DNA of 38,960 nucleotides from an uncultured Blautia sp. (GTDB taxonomy: Bacteria; Bacillota; Clostridia; Lachnospirales; Lachnospiraceae), in assembly GCF_934372025.1 (NCBI RefSeq), contig NZ_CAKROJ010000017.1, forward strand, positions 1 to 38,960, given 5' to 3'. The notes below the pieces were generated by a model, which worked only from the letters and a program-made list of their open reading frames with translations, was not told where the DNA came from and ran no database searches. Made by a program: the position numbers and the translations under genes. Shown here in pieces: positions 16,109-25,431 of the stretch; position 1 is the stretch's first letter, and every line of letters begins with the position of its first letter.

Positions 16109-17995
16109 TTAGTAAGTAAATACTGCTATACCATACCCTGGAAGCTCATAGCCAAATGAAAATTCTCTGTTATCGCATTCCTGTTCTTCTGCCTTAAACA
16201 CCTTCGGTTTATCCAGCATGCCATGTTCATCCATGATCAGCTTATATGCCTTTTTCTTCGGAACTCCAACACGGTAATCCGGACGATCAACCGGAGTAAA
16301 GTTAACAACAAACAGGAGATTGTTTCTCTTCGTCGGAGATTTTCTGACCAGACTGAAGATACTTCTGTATGCATCATCTGCGTTGATCCATTCAAAGCAT
16401 CCCGGATCACCATCACCACCATACAGCGCCGGATATTTAGTATACATATGCAGAAGTGCTTTTACAAAATTCTGAATGTCCTGATGTGGTTCTTCATTCA
16501 GAAGATACCAGTCAAGTTCTCTCTCCTCACTCCACTCGCGAAGCTGTCCAAATTCCTGTCCCATAAACAAAAGCTTTTTGCCCGGATGGAACAGCATAAA
16601 TGCATATGCTGCTTTAAGATTGCGAACCTTATCTTCCGGCTGACCTGGCATCTTGTTCAGCATAGAACATTTCAGATGTACAACTTCATCATGAGAGATT
16701 ACAAGAACATATTTCTCACTGTAAGCATATGTCATGGAGAAAGTCATCTTATTATGATTATCTTTACGGAAATATGGATCCAGTTTCATATATTCGAGGA
16801 AATCATTCATCCAGCCCATATTCCATTTCAATGAGAATCCAAGTCCGCCATCCTCAGCCTTGCCGGTAACCATCGGCCATGCAGTTGATTCTTCAGCGAT
16901 CATAACCGTTCCATGGTTTCTTCCGAGAACGACTGTGTTCAGATGTTTAAAGAACTCGATTGCCTCAAGGTTTTTGTTATCACCATATTTATTGGCAACC
17001 CATTCTCCATCATTCTTTCCATAGTCCAGATAAAGCATTGATGCCACCGCATCCACACGCAGACCGTCAACATGGCATTCCTCTATCCAGTAAAGAGCAT
17101 TGGCAATCAGGAAGTTCTTAACCTCCGGACGTCCGTAATTATAGATCTTGGTTCCCCAGTCCGGATGCTCTCCCTGTCTTGGGTCTTCGTGCTCATAAAC
17201 AGCTGTACCATCAAACATTGCAAGTCCATGTGCATCCTTTGGAAAGTGTGCCGGTACCCAGTCAAGAATAACACCAATCTTATTACGGTGCAGATAATCG
17301 ATCATATATTTGAAATCCTGAACGGTTCCATAACGGGAAGTCGGTGCATAATATCCTGTCACCTGATAGCCCCAGGAACCATCAAACGGATGCTCTGCAA
17401 TTCCCATAAGTTCAACATGAGTATAGCCCATCTTTTTTACATAGGCAGCAAGCTCATATGCCAGTTCACGATAATTATAGAATCCCGGATCATCTTCATC
17501 CTTCGCTTCATGCTTCTTCCAGGAGCCCGGATGGACTTCATAAATAGCCATTGGGTCTTTTTTCTCATCAAATTCCTGACGTTTCTTCATCCAGGTAGTA
17601 TCTTTCCACTTATAATCAGAGACATCTGCCACTCTGGATGCCGTTCCCGGTCTCAGTTCTGCTTCATTGCCATATGGATCCGCCTTATATAACTCTTCTC
17701 CATGATATCCTATGATATAAAACTTATACAGATCTCCGACCCTGGCGCCCGGAATGAAGGTCTCATACACTCCGATCTCTCCGACCTTTGTCATCGGATT
17801 TGCCTGTGTATCCCAGTCATTAAAATCTCCCACAACAGAAACTGATCTGGCATTCGGTGCCCATACTGCAAAATAAACACCTTTTTTACGTCTCTGAATT
17901 GTAGGATGAGCTCCTAATTTCTTATAGATGTCATAATGGGTTCCCTGCCCGAACAGATACTGATCCAGTTCTGTGAACTGCAACTTCTCTCCCAT
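16109..17995 (-). CDS. glgB: 1,4-alpha-glucan branching enzyme GlgB
   Basis: A 628-residue enzyme that introduces alpha-1,6 branches into glycogen. An N-terminal CBM48-like domain (GAHPTIQRRKKGVYFAVWAP) precedes the GH13 barrel. GH13 motifs are visible: DWVPAHFP, GLRVDAVASM with the nucleophile Asp, MIAEEST with the acid/base Glu, and VISHDEVVH. A C-terminal beta domain follows. Length is typical. GGGAGG lies before the ATG. A consensus promoter at 18106-18134 gives a leader of about 100 bases containing a hairpin (18055-18084). The 3' part of glycogen phosphorylase lies about 20 kb away in this window, so glycogen genes here are not in one operon. Confidence 0.95.
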   Translation of the reverse strand: MGEKLQFTELDQYLFGQGTHYDIYKKLGAHPTIQRRKKGVYFAVWAPNARSVSVVGDFNDWDTQANPMTKVGEIGVYETFIPGARVGDLYKFYIIGYHGEELYKADPYGNEAELRPGTASRVADVSDYKWKDTTWMKKRQEFDEKKDPMAIYEVHPGSWKKHEAKDEDDPGFYNYRELAYELAAYVKKMGYTHVELMGIAEHPFDGSWGYQVTGYYAPTSRYGTVQDFKYMIDYLHRNKIGVILDWVPAHFPKDAHGLAMFDGTAVYEHEDPRQGEHPDWGTKIYNYGRPEVKNFLIANALYWIEECHVDGLRVDAVASMLYLDYGKNDGEWVANKYGDNKNLEAIEFFKHLNTVVLGRNHGTVMIAEESTAWPMVTGKAEDGGLGFSLKWNMGWMNDFLEYMKLDPYFRKDNHNKMTFSMTYAYSEKYVLVISHDEVVHLKCSMLNKMPGQPEDKVRNLKAAYAFMLFHPGKKLLFMGQEFGQLREWSEERELDWYLLNEEPHQDIQNFVKALLHMYTKYPALYGGDGDPGCFEWINADDAYRSIFSLVRKSPTKRNNLLFVVNFTPVDRPDYRVGVPKKKAYKLIMDEHGMLDKPKVFKAEEQECDNREFSFGYELPGYGIAVFTY

Positions 17996-18054
17996 TTAAC
18001 TCTACCTCCCTTAACCATTATATTATTCTGACACTTTATTTCACATGCCACATC

Positions 18055-18084
18055 ATCAGCATTATGCACATTTATCGTGCTGAT
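18055..18084 (-). promoter_or_regulatory. Hairpin in the glgB leader
   Basis: Perfect 7-bp arms ATCAGCA (18055-18061) and TGCTGAT (18078-18084) lie between the glgB promoter and its SD. It could be a leader stem or a protein-binding palindrome. There is no supporting evidence beyond position. Confidence 0.3.
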
Positions 18085-18105
18085 ATTTTGCGTTTTTATA
18101 GACAT

Positions 18106-18134
18106 ATTATACCAACCCAAAATGTCCACGTCAA
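18106..18134 (-). promoter_or_regulatory. Sigma-A-type promoter for glgB
   Basis: On the minus strand TTGACG (18134-18129), a 17-bp spacer and a perfect TATAAT (18111-18106). It directly follows the terminator of the upstream deacetylase gene, so glgB is an independent transcription unit. Confidence 0.75.
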
Positions 18135-18136
18135 TT

Positions 18137-18183
18137 AAAAAAAGAGGACTTATCTGACATCTCCGCCAAACTTGTCCTCTTTT
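18137..18183 (-). terminator. Intrinsic terminator of the polysaccharide deacetylase gene
   Basis: On the minus strand the arms AAAAGAGGAC and GTCCTCTTTT enclose a loop of about 26 bases and continue into a U-run. It lies 19 bp after the deacetylase stop codon. Confidence 0.7.
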
Positions 18184-18201
18184 GTAAAATCTCATATCTT
18201 A

Positions 18202-19716
18202 TTAATATCCGGTATCATAACTTCCATCCGTATCGGAGTCTTCATCTGCATAATCACCGTCTCCGGAACTGTCATCATACCCTCCATCATCGTAACTGCC
18301 ATCTGATGATCCACTTTCTCCGGATGAACCGTCACCATCAGAGCTTCCTCCCGATGAGTCATCACCGTCAGATCCGTCTCCTGATGAGCTATCATCTCCT
18401 GAAGAACTGCCATCAGAATAGTTGCCTGAGTTATCCTCACTTCCATCACTGATATCTGAAGAACCGGTATCACTTACATCTGAACTATCATCCGAACTGC
18501 TGTCCCCTGCTGAAATATCTGATGTATCTGAACCGTCACTGCTTTCATCAGAAGAAGCATTGCCATTATATCCTGCTACAAGTCCTTTCTGAAGCGAACT
18601 GTCCCAGAAATCGGAGTAACTTGCATTCTGCAAAGTAACGCCTTTAGCCGCTGCAAGTTCACTGACTGTCATAAGCTTATAACCTTTCTCTACAAGTTCC
18701 GGAATCATTTTGATCGCGGCCTGTACAGAAGGTTCATGAATATCATGCATCAGTATGATAGAACCATCTGTAAGATCCCCGTTCATAACGGAATCATAGT
18801 CCTTGTTGACGTCCAGATAACTCCAGTCCATTGAATCCAGTGACCACATAAAGAACGGCTTACCTACAGTAGAAATAATGTCATCACTCCAGTTTCCATA
18901 TGGCGCCCTGGCAACACTTGCCTTCTGTCCACACGCCTTCTCCAGTGCAGCATCTGTATCCGTAAACTGTTTGGAAACAGCATCCATATCCAGATTATAC
19001 AGATTTTGATGATCCCAGGAATGACTTCCGATCTCACATCCGATATCTACCATTCTCTGTACTTCTGATTCCCAGTTTCCTACATTCGACCCAAGCATAA
19101 AGAATGTTGCATGTGCATTGTTCTCCTCCAGGCAGTCCAGAAGTTCATCCGTATACTCTCCAGGACCATCGTCAAATGTAAATGCGATTCTTGTCTTATG
19201 CTGACTTGAATCATAAGTTCCGTCATCATTAAAGTAATAATCATCAAATCCAACGCTCACCCATCCGGTCTCAATATAACCTGTATCACTGAAATAATAT
19301 GTAGAACCATCTATCTCCTGCAGACCGCCTGCATAATATGTGCCATCTGCATTCTGATACCATTTACCATTATCATCCTCATGCCACCCGACAGTAAGCT
19401 GTGATGCCTTCGTAAGATCACTGGCACCTTTTAATGGCTTACGTATTGCTGCAGTTGTATCCTTCTCAATCTGTGTTTCCGTGCCGGAATCACCAGTATC
19501 CGTATCCGTCTTCGTCTCTGTTTCAGCCTGTACCTTGGCCGGTTTCTCGACGTTTTTTCCGCCGACCCGATTGATGACCGGTACAATAATTCCCCGTATT
19601 ACAAATACAAATACGAGAATCACAGCAACGATATACGCACCCTTCTTCATCATCTGACGTCGTCTTATCTGCTGTTGCTTTTTGCGCATTCGTTCGCGCA
19701 ATACCTTCTTATCCAT
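18202..19716 (-). CDS. Membrane-anchored polysaccharide deacetylase with cell-wall-binding repeats and Ser/Asp/Gly tail
   Basis: A 504-residue type II membrane protein. A basic N-terminus leads to one membrane segment (about 27-47). Two or three cell-wall/choline-binding-like repeats (about 108-168) follow. A canonical NodB domain (about 175-365) has FTFDDGPGE (Asp182, Asp183), SHSWDH (His232, His236), RAPYG and ILMHD. It is expected to remove N-acetyl groups from peptidoglycan or another GlcNAc polymer outside the membrane. The last ~117 residues (388-504) are almost only Ser, Asp and Gly and are probably disordered. I chose ATG 19716 because the ATG at 19773 lies inside the promoter (19762-19790) and lacks an SD. 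Confidence 0.88.
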   Translation of the reverse strand: MDKKVLRERMRKKQQQIRRRQMMKKGAYIVAVILVFVFVIRGIIVPVINRVGGKNVEKPAKVQAETETKTDTDTGDSGTETQIEKDTTAAIRKPLKGASDLTKASQLTVGWHEDDNGKWYQNADGTYYAGGLQEIDGSTYYFSDTGYIETGWVSVGFDDYYFNDDGTYDSSQHKTRIAFTFDDGPGEYTDELLDCLEENNAHATFFMLGSNVGNWESEVQRMVDIGCEIGSHSWDHQNLYNLDMDAVSKQFTDTDAALEKACGQKASVARAPYGNWSDDIISTVGKPFFMWSLDSMDWSYLDVNKDYDSVMNGDLTDGSIILMHDIHEPSVQAAIKMIPELVEKGYKLMTVSELAAAKGVTLQNASYSDFWDSSLQKGLVAGYNGNASSDESSDGSDTSDISAGDSSSDDSSDVSDTGSSDISDGSEDNSGNYSDGSSSGDDSSSGDGSDGDDSSGGSSDGDGSSGESGSSDGSYDDGGYDDSSGDGDYADEDSDTDGSYDTGY

Positions 19717-19761
19717 TTCTCCACCTGCTGTATTTTTTATAATTATTATCGTCTGCCTCTT

Positions 19762-19790
19762 ATCATAACGCATTTAATTCCGAAATACAA
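19762..19790 (-). promoter_or_regulatory. Sigma-A-type promoter for the deacetylase gene
   Basis: On the minus strand TTGTAT (19790-19785), a 17-bp spacer and TATGAT (19767-19762). Transcription would start about 40 bp upstream of the ATG at 19716. Confidence 0.55.
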
Positions 19791-19872
19791 TCACATTCCT
19801 GAACTAAACAGACAATTCCCGACACGTTATTATCTCTGAATGATAACAACAAAGCTTCTGCAGAGAGAGAAC

Positions 19873-20976
19873 TTAAATAACCATTTTTATTTCAAAATCT
19901 TCTGTTACAAGAAGAAGATCAGCTTCTTTTCCTGTATGAATGGATCCCGTTCTGTCATAAATTCCAATACTTCTGGCTGGATTTCTGGTTGCTGCAAAAA
20001 TCGCCTGTTCTGTCGGAATACCAAACTCCATAGCCTTACACATGCAGCCAAACAGATTCGTAGCTGAACCTGCCAGAGTACCGTCTTTCAGAACTGCTTT
20101 ACGGTCTTTTACTGTTACTTCCTGTCCGCCAAGCTCATATGTGCCGTTTTCCATACCGGTTGCACGCATGGAATCGCTGATAAGAATCACTCTTTCCGGA
20201 CCAAACATACGGAATGTTGCTCTGATCACAGACGGATGAATATGATAACCGTCACAGATCAGTTCCACCATGCATTCCGGATCATCCATCGCCGCGCCAA
20301 TAAGTCCCGGTTCTCTGTGTGCCAGTGGCTGCATTGCATTATAAAGATGTGTTACATGGTGTGCGCCCAATGCCATTGCCTCTGAGGAACAGTCATAGTC
20401 TGCTGCCGTATGTCCAAGAGATACCTGTACCTCTCCCTGCATTTCACGGATAAACTCCATTGCACCTTTTACATTAGGTGCAAGTGTAACCAGCTTCACC
20501 CGGCCACCGGATACCTGATTTAATTCTTTTACAAAATCTGCGTCCGGCTCTGCAATCCATTCTTCTACATGTGCACCTTTTTTAGCCGGATCAAGAAATG
20601 GTCCTTCCATATTGATTCCGGCAACTTTCGCTCCATCTCCTGCCTTTTCGGCTTCTTCGATCCCACTAAAGATCTTTTTGAGCTGTTCCTTAGGCAGAGT
20701 CATAGAAGTCGGACAATATGATGTAATCCCACTCTGGCGTTCATATCTGAGGATTTTTTCCAGCCCTTCCGGATTTCCATCAGAAAAATCTTCTCCATAT
20801 GCTCCATGACTGTGAATATCTACAAGCCCCGGAATAACCAGCAGGCCTTCTGCATTTATAACTTTCTCATCTGATGTTTCTTCAAATGCTTCCGTTAATT
20901 TGTGATCTCTTATATAGAGAGTCTCTTCTCTGAAGCTTCCGTCTTCCTGAAAAACCTTTCCACCTTTTATGATCAT
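19873..20976 (-). CDS. nagA: N-acetylglucosamine-6-phosphate deacetylase
   Basis: A 367-residue cytoplasmic amidohydrolase converting GlcNAc-6-phosphate to glucosamine-6-phosphate and acetate. Metal and catalytic residues are all visible: IHSHG (His55, His57), NMEGPF (Glu124), SLGHT (His189), VTHLYNAM (His210) and ISDSM with the catalytic Asp. Length is typical for the family. Its ATG overlaps the stop of the trigger-factor-like lipoprotein gene by 4 bp (ATGA), and it is the last gene of the operon. NagB is not present in the window. Confidence 0.95.
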   Translation of the reverse strand: MIIKGGKVFQEDGSFREETLYIRDHKLTEAFEETSDEKVINAEGLLVIPGLVDIHSHGAYGEDFSDGNPEGLEKILRYERQSGITSYCPTSMTLPKEQLKKIFSGIEEAEKAGDGAKVAGINMEGPFLDPAKKGAHVEEWIAEPDADFVKELNQVSGGRVKLVTLAPNVKGAMEFIREMQGEVQVSLGHTAADYDCSSEAMALGAHHVTHLYNAMQPLAHREPGLIGAAMDDPECMVELICDGYHIHPSVIRATFRMFGPERVILISDSMRATGMENGTYELGGQEVTVKDRKAVLKDGTLAGSATNLFGCMCKAMEFGIPTEQAIFAATRNPARSIGIYDRTGSIHTGKEADLLLVTEDFEIKMVI

Positions 20977-22274
20977 CCCTCATTTGCCACATCATCTTCA
21001 GACGCGGTATCCTCACTTTCTTCTGCTATATCACTGTTTTCATCATTTGTTGTTATTTTTTCTGTATCTGCATCGATTCCGGTATCTTCACTTTCAGAAT
21101 CTGCATCTTCGTTCGCAACCTCACTATCTTCTGCATCTGTCTCATTAACTGTAGCGTTTTCTACAATAAAACGTTCTACACGAATCAATGCCAGAGATTC
21201 ATTCACTTCCTGTTCACCATAATCGGCCACCAGCTCGTCAAAAGATTCATAACCATATTCCGATGCCAGTTCCTTTTTCAATGTCTGTATCTCGTCATCC
21301 TCAAGGCTGAGTCCCTCAGCATCCATAATACCCTGCACGATCAGATTCTGTTCCACTTTGGATTCTGCATACTGCTGACAGTCTTCTTCATAGTCTTCTT
21401 CTGTCATTCCCTGTGATTCAAGGAAATCCGACATTTTCATTCCGGCTTCTTTGACATATGCTTCATTAAGCTCTTTATATGCCTTGACTGCCTGCTCTAC
21501 ATCTTCCTTCGGAAATTCTTTTACTTCTGAAGCTGCAAGAACTTCACTCCATGCATTATTATAAAGATCATAATCTGCTGCCTGTGCTTCATTCTGTTCC
21601 AGTTCTTTTTTGACAGCCGCACGATATTCCTCAACGGTCTTGTATTCTGTATTTGCAGCTACCCATTCATCATTCAGTTCTGAAGGGCGTGTAAATTTCT
21701 GAAGGGTTATCTTAAACACAACATCTTTACCTGCAACAGACTCTTCATAATAATCATCCGGGAATGTCAGATCCAGTTCTTTGGTCTCGCCTTTTTTCAT
21801 TCCGACAATACCATCCTCAAAACCTTCAATCATACCGCCTTCGCCAATGACAAGATCATAATCCTCTGCTGAACCACCGTCAAATTCTTTCCCGTCAATT
21901 GTTCCGGTAAAGTTGATTGTTACGGTATCTCCTTCTTCTACTGTTCCATCACTTACCTCTGTTCCTTTTTCTTCCAGATCGTATTCTATTTCTGCATCAA
22001 CATCTTCATCTGTCACTGTATTGGAAGATCGATCCAGTGTTAACCCTTTATATTCTCCAATTGTAACATATTTGGAAACATCGGAGACTGATACAAGTCT
22101 GACTGAGGAAGCTGAGGCTTTCTTCCCGGAATCCTCTGCATCCTTCTTATCCTTTGTATCCTGTGCAGCTTCTGTTTTGGTATCCTGGGTCTCTTTTGTG
22201 CCTGCTTCACCACATGCTGTGGCTGATACAGCCATACACATGATCAACATTGCTATAACTACTTTTTTCTTCAT
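20973..22274 (-). CDS. Trigger-factor-like FKBP lipoprotein (predicted extracytoplasmic)
   Basis: A 433-residue protein with a signal peptide ending SATAC, a relaxed lipobox, so probably lipid-anchored outside the membrane. An FKBP domain (about 110-190, GDTVTINFTGTIDGKEFDGG, then FPDDYYEESVAGKD) is followed by the helical trigger factor C-terminal chaperone domain (about 200-370). There is no ribosome-binding N-terminal domain. The last ~60 residues are an acidic tail rich in Asp, Glu and Ser. It is therefore best read as an exported relative of trigger factor that folds secreted proteins. I chose ATG 22274 (AAGGAG upstream) because residues before it lack signal character. It is overlapped by nagA and preceded by two deacetylase genes. 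Confidence 0.83.
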   Translation of the reverse strand: MKKKVVIAMLIMCMAVSATACGEAGTKETQDTKTEAAQDTKDKKDAEDSGKKASASSVRLVSVSDVSKYVTIGEYKGLTLDRSSNTVTDEDVDAEIEYDLEEKGTEVSDGTVEEGDTVTINFTGTIDGKEFDGGSAEDYDLVIGEGGMIEGFEDGIVGMKKGETKELDLTFPDDYYEESVAGKDVVFKITLQKFTRPSELNDEWVAANTEYKTVEEYRAAVKKELEQNEAQAADYDLYNNAWSEVLAASEVKEFPKEDVEQAVKAYKELNEAYVKEAGMKMSDFLESQGMTEEDYEEDCQQYAESKVEQNLIVQGIMDAEGLSLEDDEIQTLKKELASEYGYESFDELVADYGEQEVNESLALIRVERFIVENATVNETDAEDSEVANEDADSESEDTGIDADTEKITTNDENSDIAEESEDTASEDDVANEG

Positions 22275-22300
22275 AATGAAACTCCTTTCGAATCTGTATA

Positions 22301-23635
22301 TTACATTGGAGGTACCGGAGTCGGTCTTGCAGAATCCCAAACATCGGATACATTAAAAAGATCACTCAGCATATCCGGATTGTAATACATTCTGTATCCA
22401 TCCAGATTTCTTCTTCCCTGACGGAAGTACTGATCCGTGATCTGTACAAAGTACTGGCTGGAATCCACATTACAAAAATAATCATATCCTGCATTTTTAT
22501 AATACTGGAACTTTGGATTATCAGAAGAGTAACCTTCCCAGTCACCAATATCTGCGCCAAACGCAAAGATGATCATATCTGTATCTCCGAGGATCGGTGC
22601 TACATTGGCTTTCCATTTCTTATCATCTGTTTCAAGATCCTCAGCGGAACGCTCTGATGCATTCATATGACCCCAGGTATGACTGGCAAATTCCCAGCCT
22701 TCTGCTTTCATGGCATCTGCTACTTTTGTTGCCTCTGCCACATCTTTGTCGAAATCAAAATCCGGATTGTCTTCGAGGAATTTCTTCTGATCATCCTGAA
22801 GATTTTCTTTTGTCTTGTATGCACTGTCGGTTCTGTAGCCCAACACACCGTTATAACCAGTCATCGCAAGAATACCCTTACGTCCATGATACGAAAAATC
22901 CGGGTGTTCTTTGATAAAGGAATCAAGAAGCGGTACCATATCATAATCTCCTACGGAGACACTGCCATCTGCTTCTATATATTCGTTTTTGACATCACCA
23001 TTCTCATCCAGTACAAGCTTTGACGCACATCCGTCACCATCCATATAATGATAATAGCTGACATCATCCTGAGAAAGGACGAATGGGATCTTTCCTTCTG
23101 GAACCATGATCTTGCCACGGCTCACTGTACCGTCTTTATTTACAGTTGCCATATCATGAGGGCTCACCAGAACATATCCTTTGTCATACATGCTCTGAAT
23201 GATCTTATTAAATTCACTGACTGTCGTCATAACCTGATTATAGTTTCCTGATTTTGCATCTCCGTCAAATGCTCTGGAAGTATCTTCAATCAACGTGTGA
23301 AAGAACACATGTGTAATCTTCTCCAGTGGGTATTCAACCAGAGATTTCTTTGCAATCTGGCACTTGGCCGCAAGATCCATATAGTCTTTGTTTTTTGTAA
23401 AATCATCCTGATCCTTCAGTAATTTGATTGCTTCATCATAATTGTACTGCTGGTACATGATCGTTGCCTGTTCCAGCACAGAATCCTCTTCTGTATCTGA
23501 AGATTCTTCCTCTGCTGCATATACGGTCTGTACTATTTTATCTTTTATGTTGACTGTGCCCGGCAGACAGATACTGCCACCGGCAAGAGCTGCTGCCATA
23601 AGCACTGTTGTAAGTATGATTGCTCTTTTTTTCAT
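22301..23635 (-). CDS. Secreted atypical NodB-like polysaccharide deacetylase (copy B)
   Basis: A 444-residue protein with a cleavable-looking signal peptide (possible cut after VYA, residue 40). Residues ~55-100 look like a TPR-type repeat (YNYDEAIKLLKDQ). The NodB-like domain has the acidic pair in VLSQDDV (Asp190, Asp191) and SHTWGH (His319, His323), separated by about 125 residues, much longer than in canonical NodB enzymes. The canonical RxPY motif is not evident. The C-terminus is Pro-rich (ARPTPVPPM). It is a close paralogue of the next gene upstream. SD AAGGGGA. Substrate unknown; cell-wall glycan is likely. Confidence 0.78.
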   Translation of the reverse strand: MKKRAIILTTVLMAAALAGGSICLPGTVNIKDKIVQTVYAAEEESSDTEEDSVLEQATIMYQQYNYDEAIKLLKDQDDFTKNKDYMDLAAKCQIAKKSLVEYPLEKITHVFFHTLIEDTSRAFDGDAKSGNYNQVMTTVSEFNKIIQSMYDKGYVLVSPHDMATVNKDGTVSRGKIMVPEGKIPFVLSQDDVSYYHYMDGDGCASKLVLDENGDVKNEYIEADGSVSVGDYDMVPLLDSFIKEHPDFSYHGRKGILAMTGYNGVLGYRTDSAYKTKENLQDDQKKFLEDNPDFDFDKDVAEATKVADAMKAEGWEFASHTWGHMNASERSAEDLETDDKKWKANVAPILGDTDMIIFAFGADIGDWEGYSSDNPKFQYYKNAGYDYFCNVDSSQYFVQITDQYFRQGRRNLDGYRMYYNPDMLSDLFNVSDVWDSARPTPVPPM

Positions 23636-23652
23636 TTCTATCCCCTTTATAT

Positions 23653-25173
23653 TTATGACATTGGCGGTACTGGTGTCGGTCTTGCCGGATCAAACACACT
23701 CTTTACATCAAAAAGATCCTCCAGCAATTCCGGATTATAATACATGCGGTATCCGTCTAAATTTCTTCTCCCCTGGCGGAAATACCTGTCTCTGATCTGT
23801 ACGTAATACTTACTTGAGTCTACATTACAGAAATAATTATAACCAACACCTTTTAAGTATTCAAATTTATCACCATGGTAATCTTCTTCACCACATAAGT
23901 CTGTTCCAAATGCAAAAATAATGATATCTGTTCCACCGATAAGCGGGTCTACATTGTCTTTAAACTTCTGCGTATCTGTCTGCAGCGTATCCAATGATAT
24001 CTGTGCTACATTCTGATGTCCCCAGGTATGACTTGCAAAAAGCCATCCCTCTGCTTTCATTGCATCTGCAACTTTTTTGGCGCCTTCTCTTTCCTTCTCA
24101 AGACTGAAGTCCGGATGGGCATCCAGCCATTCCACTTTATTGTCATCCAGATCATCTGGTCGTGTCTCATAGCTCTGGTCTGTACGATAGCCCAGAATAC
24201 CATTATAACCGGTAAGTGCAACAATGCCTTTTGCGCCTCTGTATGAAAAGTCCGGATGTTTTTCTACAAAACGGTCGATCAGCGGAACCATATCATAATC
24301 CCCTACGGATACCGTTCCATCATCTTCTATATATTCATTTCGAACCTTTCCTTTATCATCTACTATAAGTCTGGATGCATATCCATCACCATCCATATAA
24401 TGATAATAACATACATCATCCTGTGAAAGAACAAAAGGAATCTTTCCTGGCGGAAGAAGGATTTCTCCCCGCGTCATATTTCCGTTTTCATCTGCTTTAA
24501 CCATGTCATAGATACTGACCATAACATAGCCTTTTTCGTACATAGTCTCAGTGATCTTGTTAAACTCATCAATTGTTGTCATAACCTGATTATAATCGGC
24601 TTCCTTATAATCTCCGTCAAATGCTTTTGATGTGTCTTTGATCAGAGTATGATAGAAGACATGTGTTACCTCTTCCAATGGCCACGATTTACAGGAAGCT
24701 TTATCTGTTTCATAACTCTTAACCGCATTCTGCATATCTGTATTTTCTTTGTAGCTGCTCTGTTTTTTCAGAAGACTGATTGCTCCATCATAGTCATACT
24801 GTGCTGCCATAAGTTTCGCATCGGCAAGCACATCTTCCTGAGATTTTACATCTGCATTGGTTTTTTCTGCTGCGTCAACAGAGGAACTCTCTTTTTTCTC
24901 CTCTGCAACCAGATTCTGTTTATTATCTTTGCTGACAAACCTGATGATTCCGCTGACTGCACTCACCAGAACCAATATGGTGATCACTGCTGTTCCTCCC
25001 AGAACTATCAGCTTTCTCCGCCGCTCCTGTCTTCGTCTTCTTATCCGTCTTGCACGCCGTCTTTCCCGAAGTATTCTTTCCTGTTCTTCGGTCAGATTCT
25101 CTCTCTTTTCTTTATCAACTGATCGCATTCTGCCCTGATTTCTGTGCGTAATCCCTTCGTTTTTCCTTTCCAT
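23653..25173 (-). CDS. Membrane-anchored atypical NodB-like polysaccharide deacetylase (copy A)
   Basis: A 506-residue paralogue of the gene at 22301. It differs mainly at the N-terminus, where an Arg-rich cytoplasmic segment (about 30-53) precedes a membrane segment (about 54-78), so this copy should stay anchored. The TPR-like region, VLSQDDV, SHTWGH and the ARPTPVPPM tail are shared. GGAGAG lies about 7 bp before the ATG. The gap to copy B is only 17 bp, and the trigger-factor-like and nagA genes follow closely, so all four form one operon. A perfect -10 TATAAT lies on the minus strand at 25291-25286, but with no good -35. Confidence 0.78.
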   Translation of the reverse strand: MERKNEGITHRNQGRMRSVDKEKRENLTEEQERILRERRRARRIRRRRQERRRKLIVLGGTAVITILVLVSAVSGIIRFVSKDNKQNLVAEEKKESSSVDAAEKTNADVKSQEDVLADAKLMAAQYDYDGAISLLKKQSSYKENTDMQNAVKSYETDKASCKSWPLEEVTHVFYHTLIKDTSKAFDGDYKEADYNQVMTTIDEFNKITETMYEKGYVMVSIYDMVKADENGNMTRGEILLPPGKIPFVLSQDDVCYYHYMDGDGYASRLIVDDKGKVRNEYIEDDGTVSVGDYDMVPLIDRFVEKHPDFSYRGAKGIVALTGYNGILGYRTDQSYETRPDDLDDNKVEWLDAHPDFSLEKEREGAKKVADAMKAEGWLFASHTWGHQNVAQISLDTLQTDTQKFKDNVDPLIGGTDIIIFAFGTDLCGEEDYHGDKFEYLKGVGYNYFCNVDSSKYYVQIRDRYFRQGRRNLDGYRMYYNPELLEDLFDVKSVFDPARPTPVPPMS

Positions 25174-25353
25174 AGTAACTCTCCAAGTGTTTTTTTCTGT
25201 AATTTATAGTGTACCAGAATTATTTTTGGTTACAGTTTACAGACATAATAGTCTCTGCTGCTATTTCTGAAATCCCCATAGTTCTATTATACCTGTTTCC
25301 ATGATGCTTTACTATATCTTTTCCTCTTCTTCATCGAATTTTACTGAATTTGT

Positions 25354-25382
25354 TTGCCTTTTGTAATAAATAATGTTAGAAT
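25354..25382 (+). promoter_or_regulatory. Sigma-A-type promoter for the small membrane protein gene
   Basis: TTGCCT (25354-25359), a 17-bp spacer and TAGAAT (25377-25382), about 50 bp upstream of the ATG at 25432. Confidence 0.55.
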
Positions 25383-25431
25383 ATATTTCGCATGACACAT
25401 GTTTGTAAATTACATATTGAGGAGGGTATCT

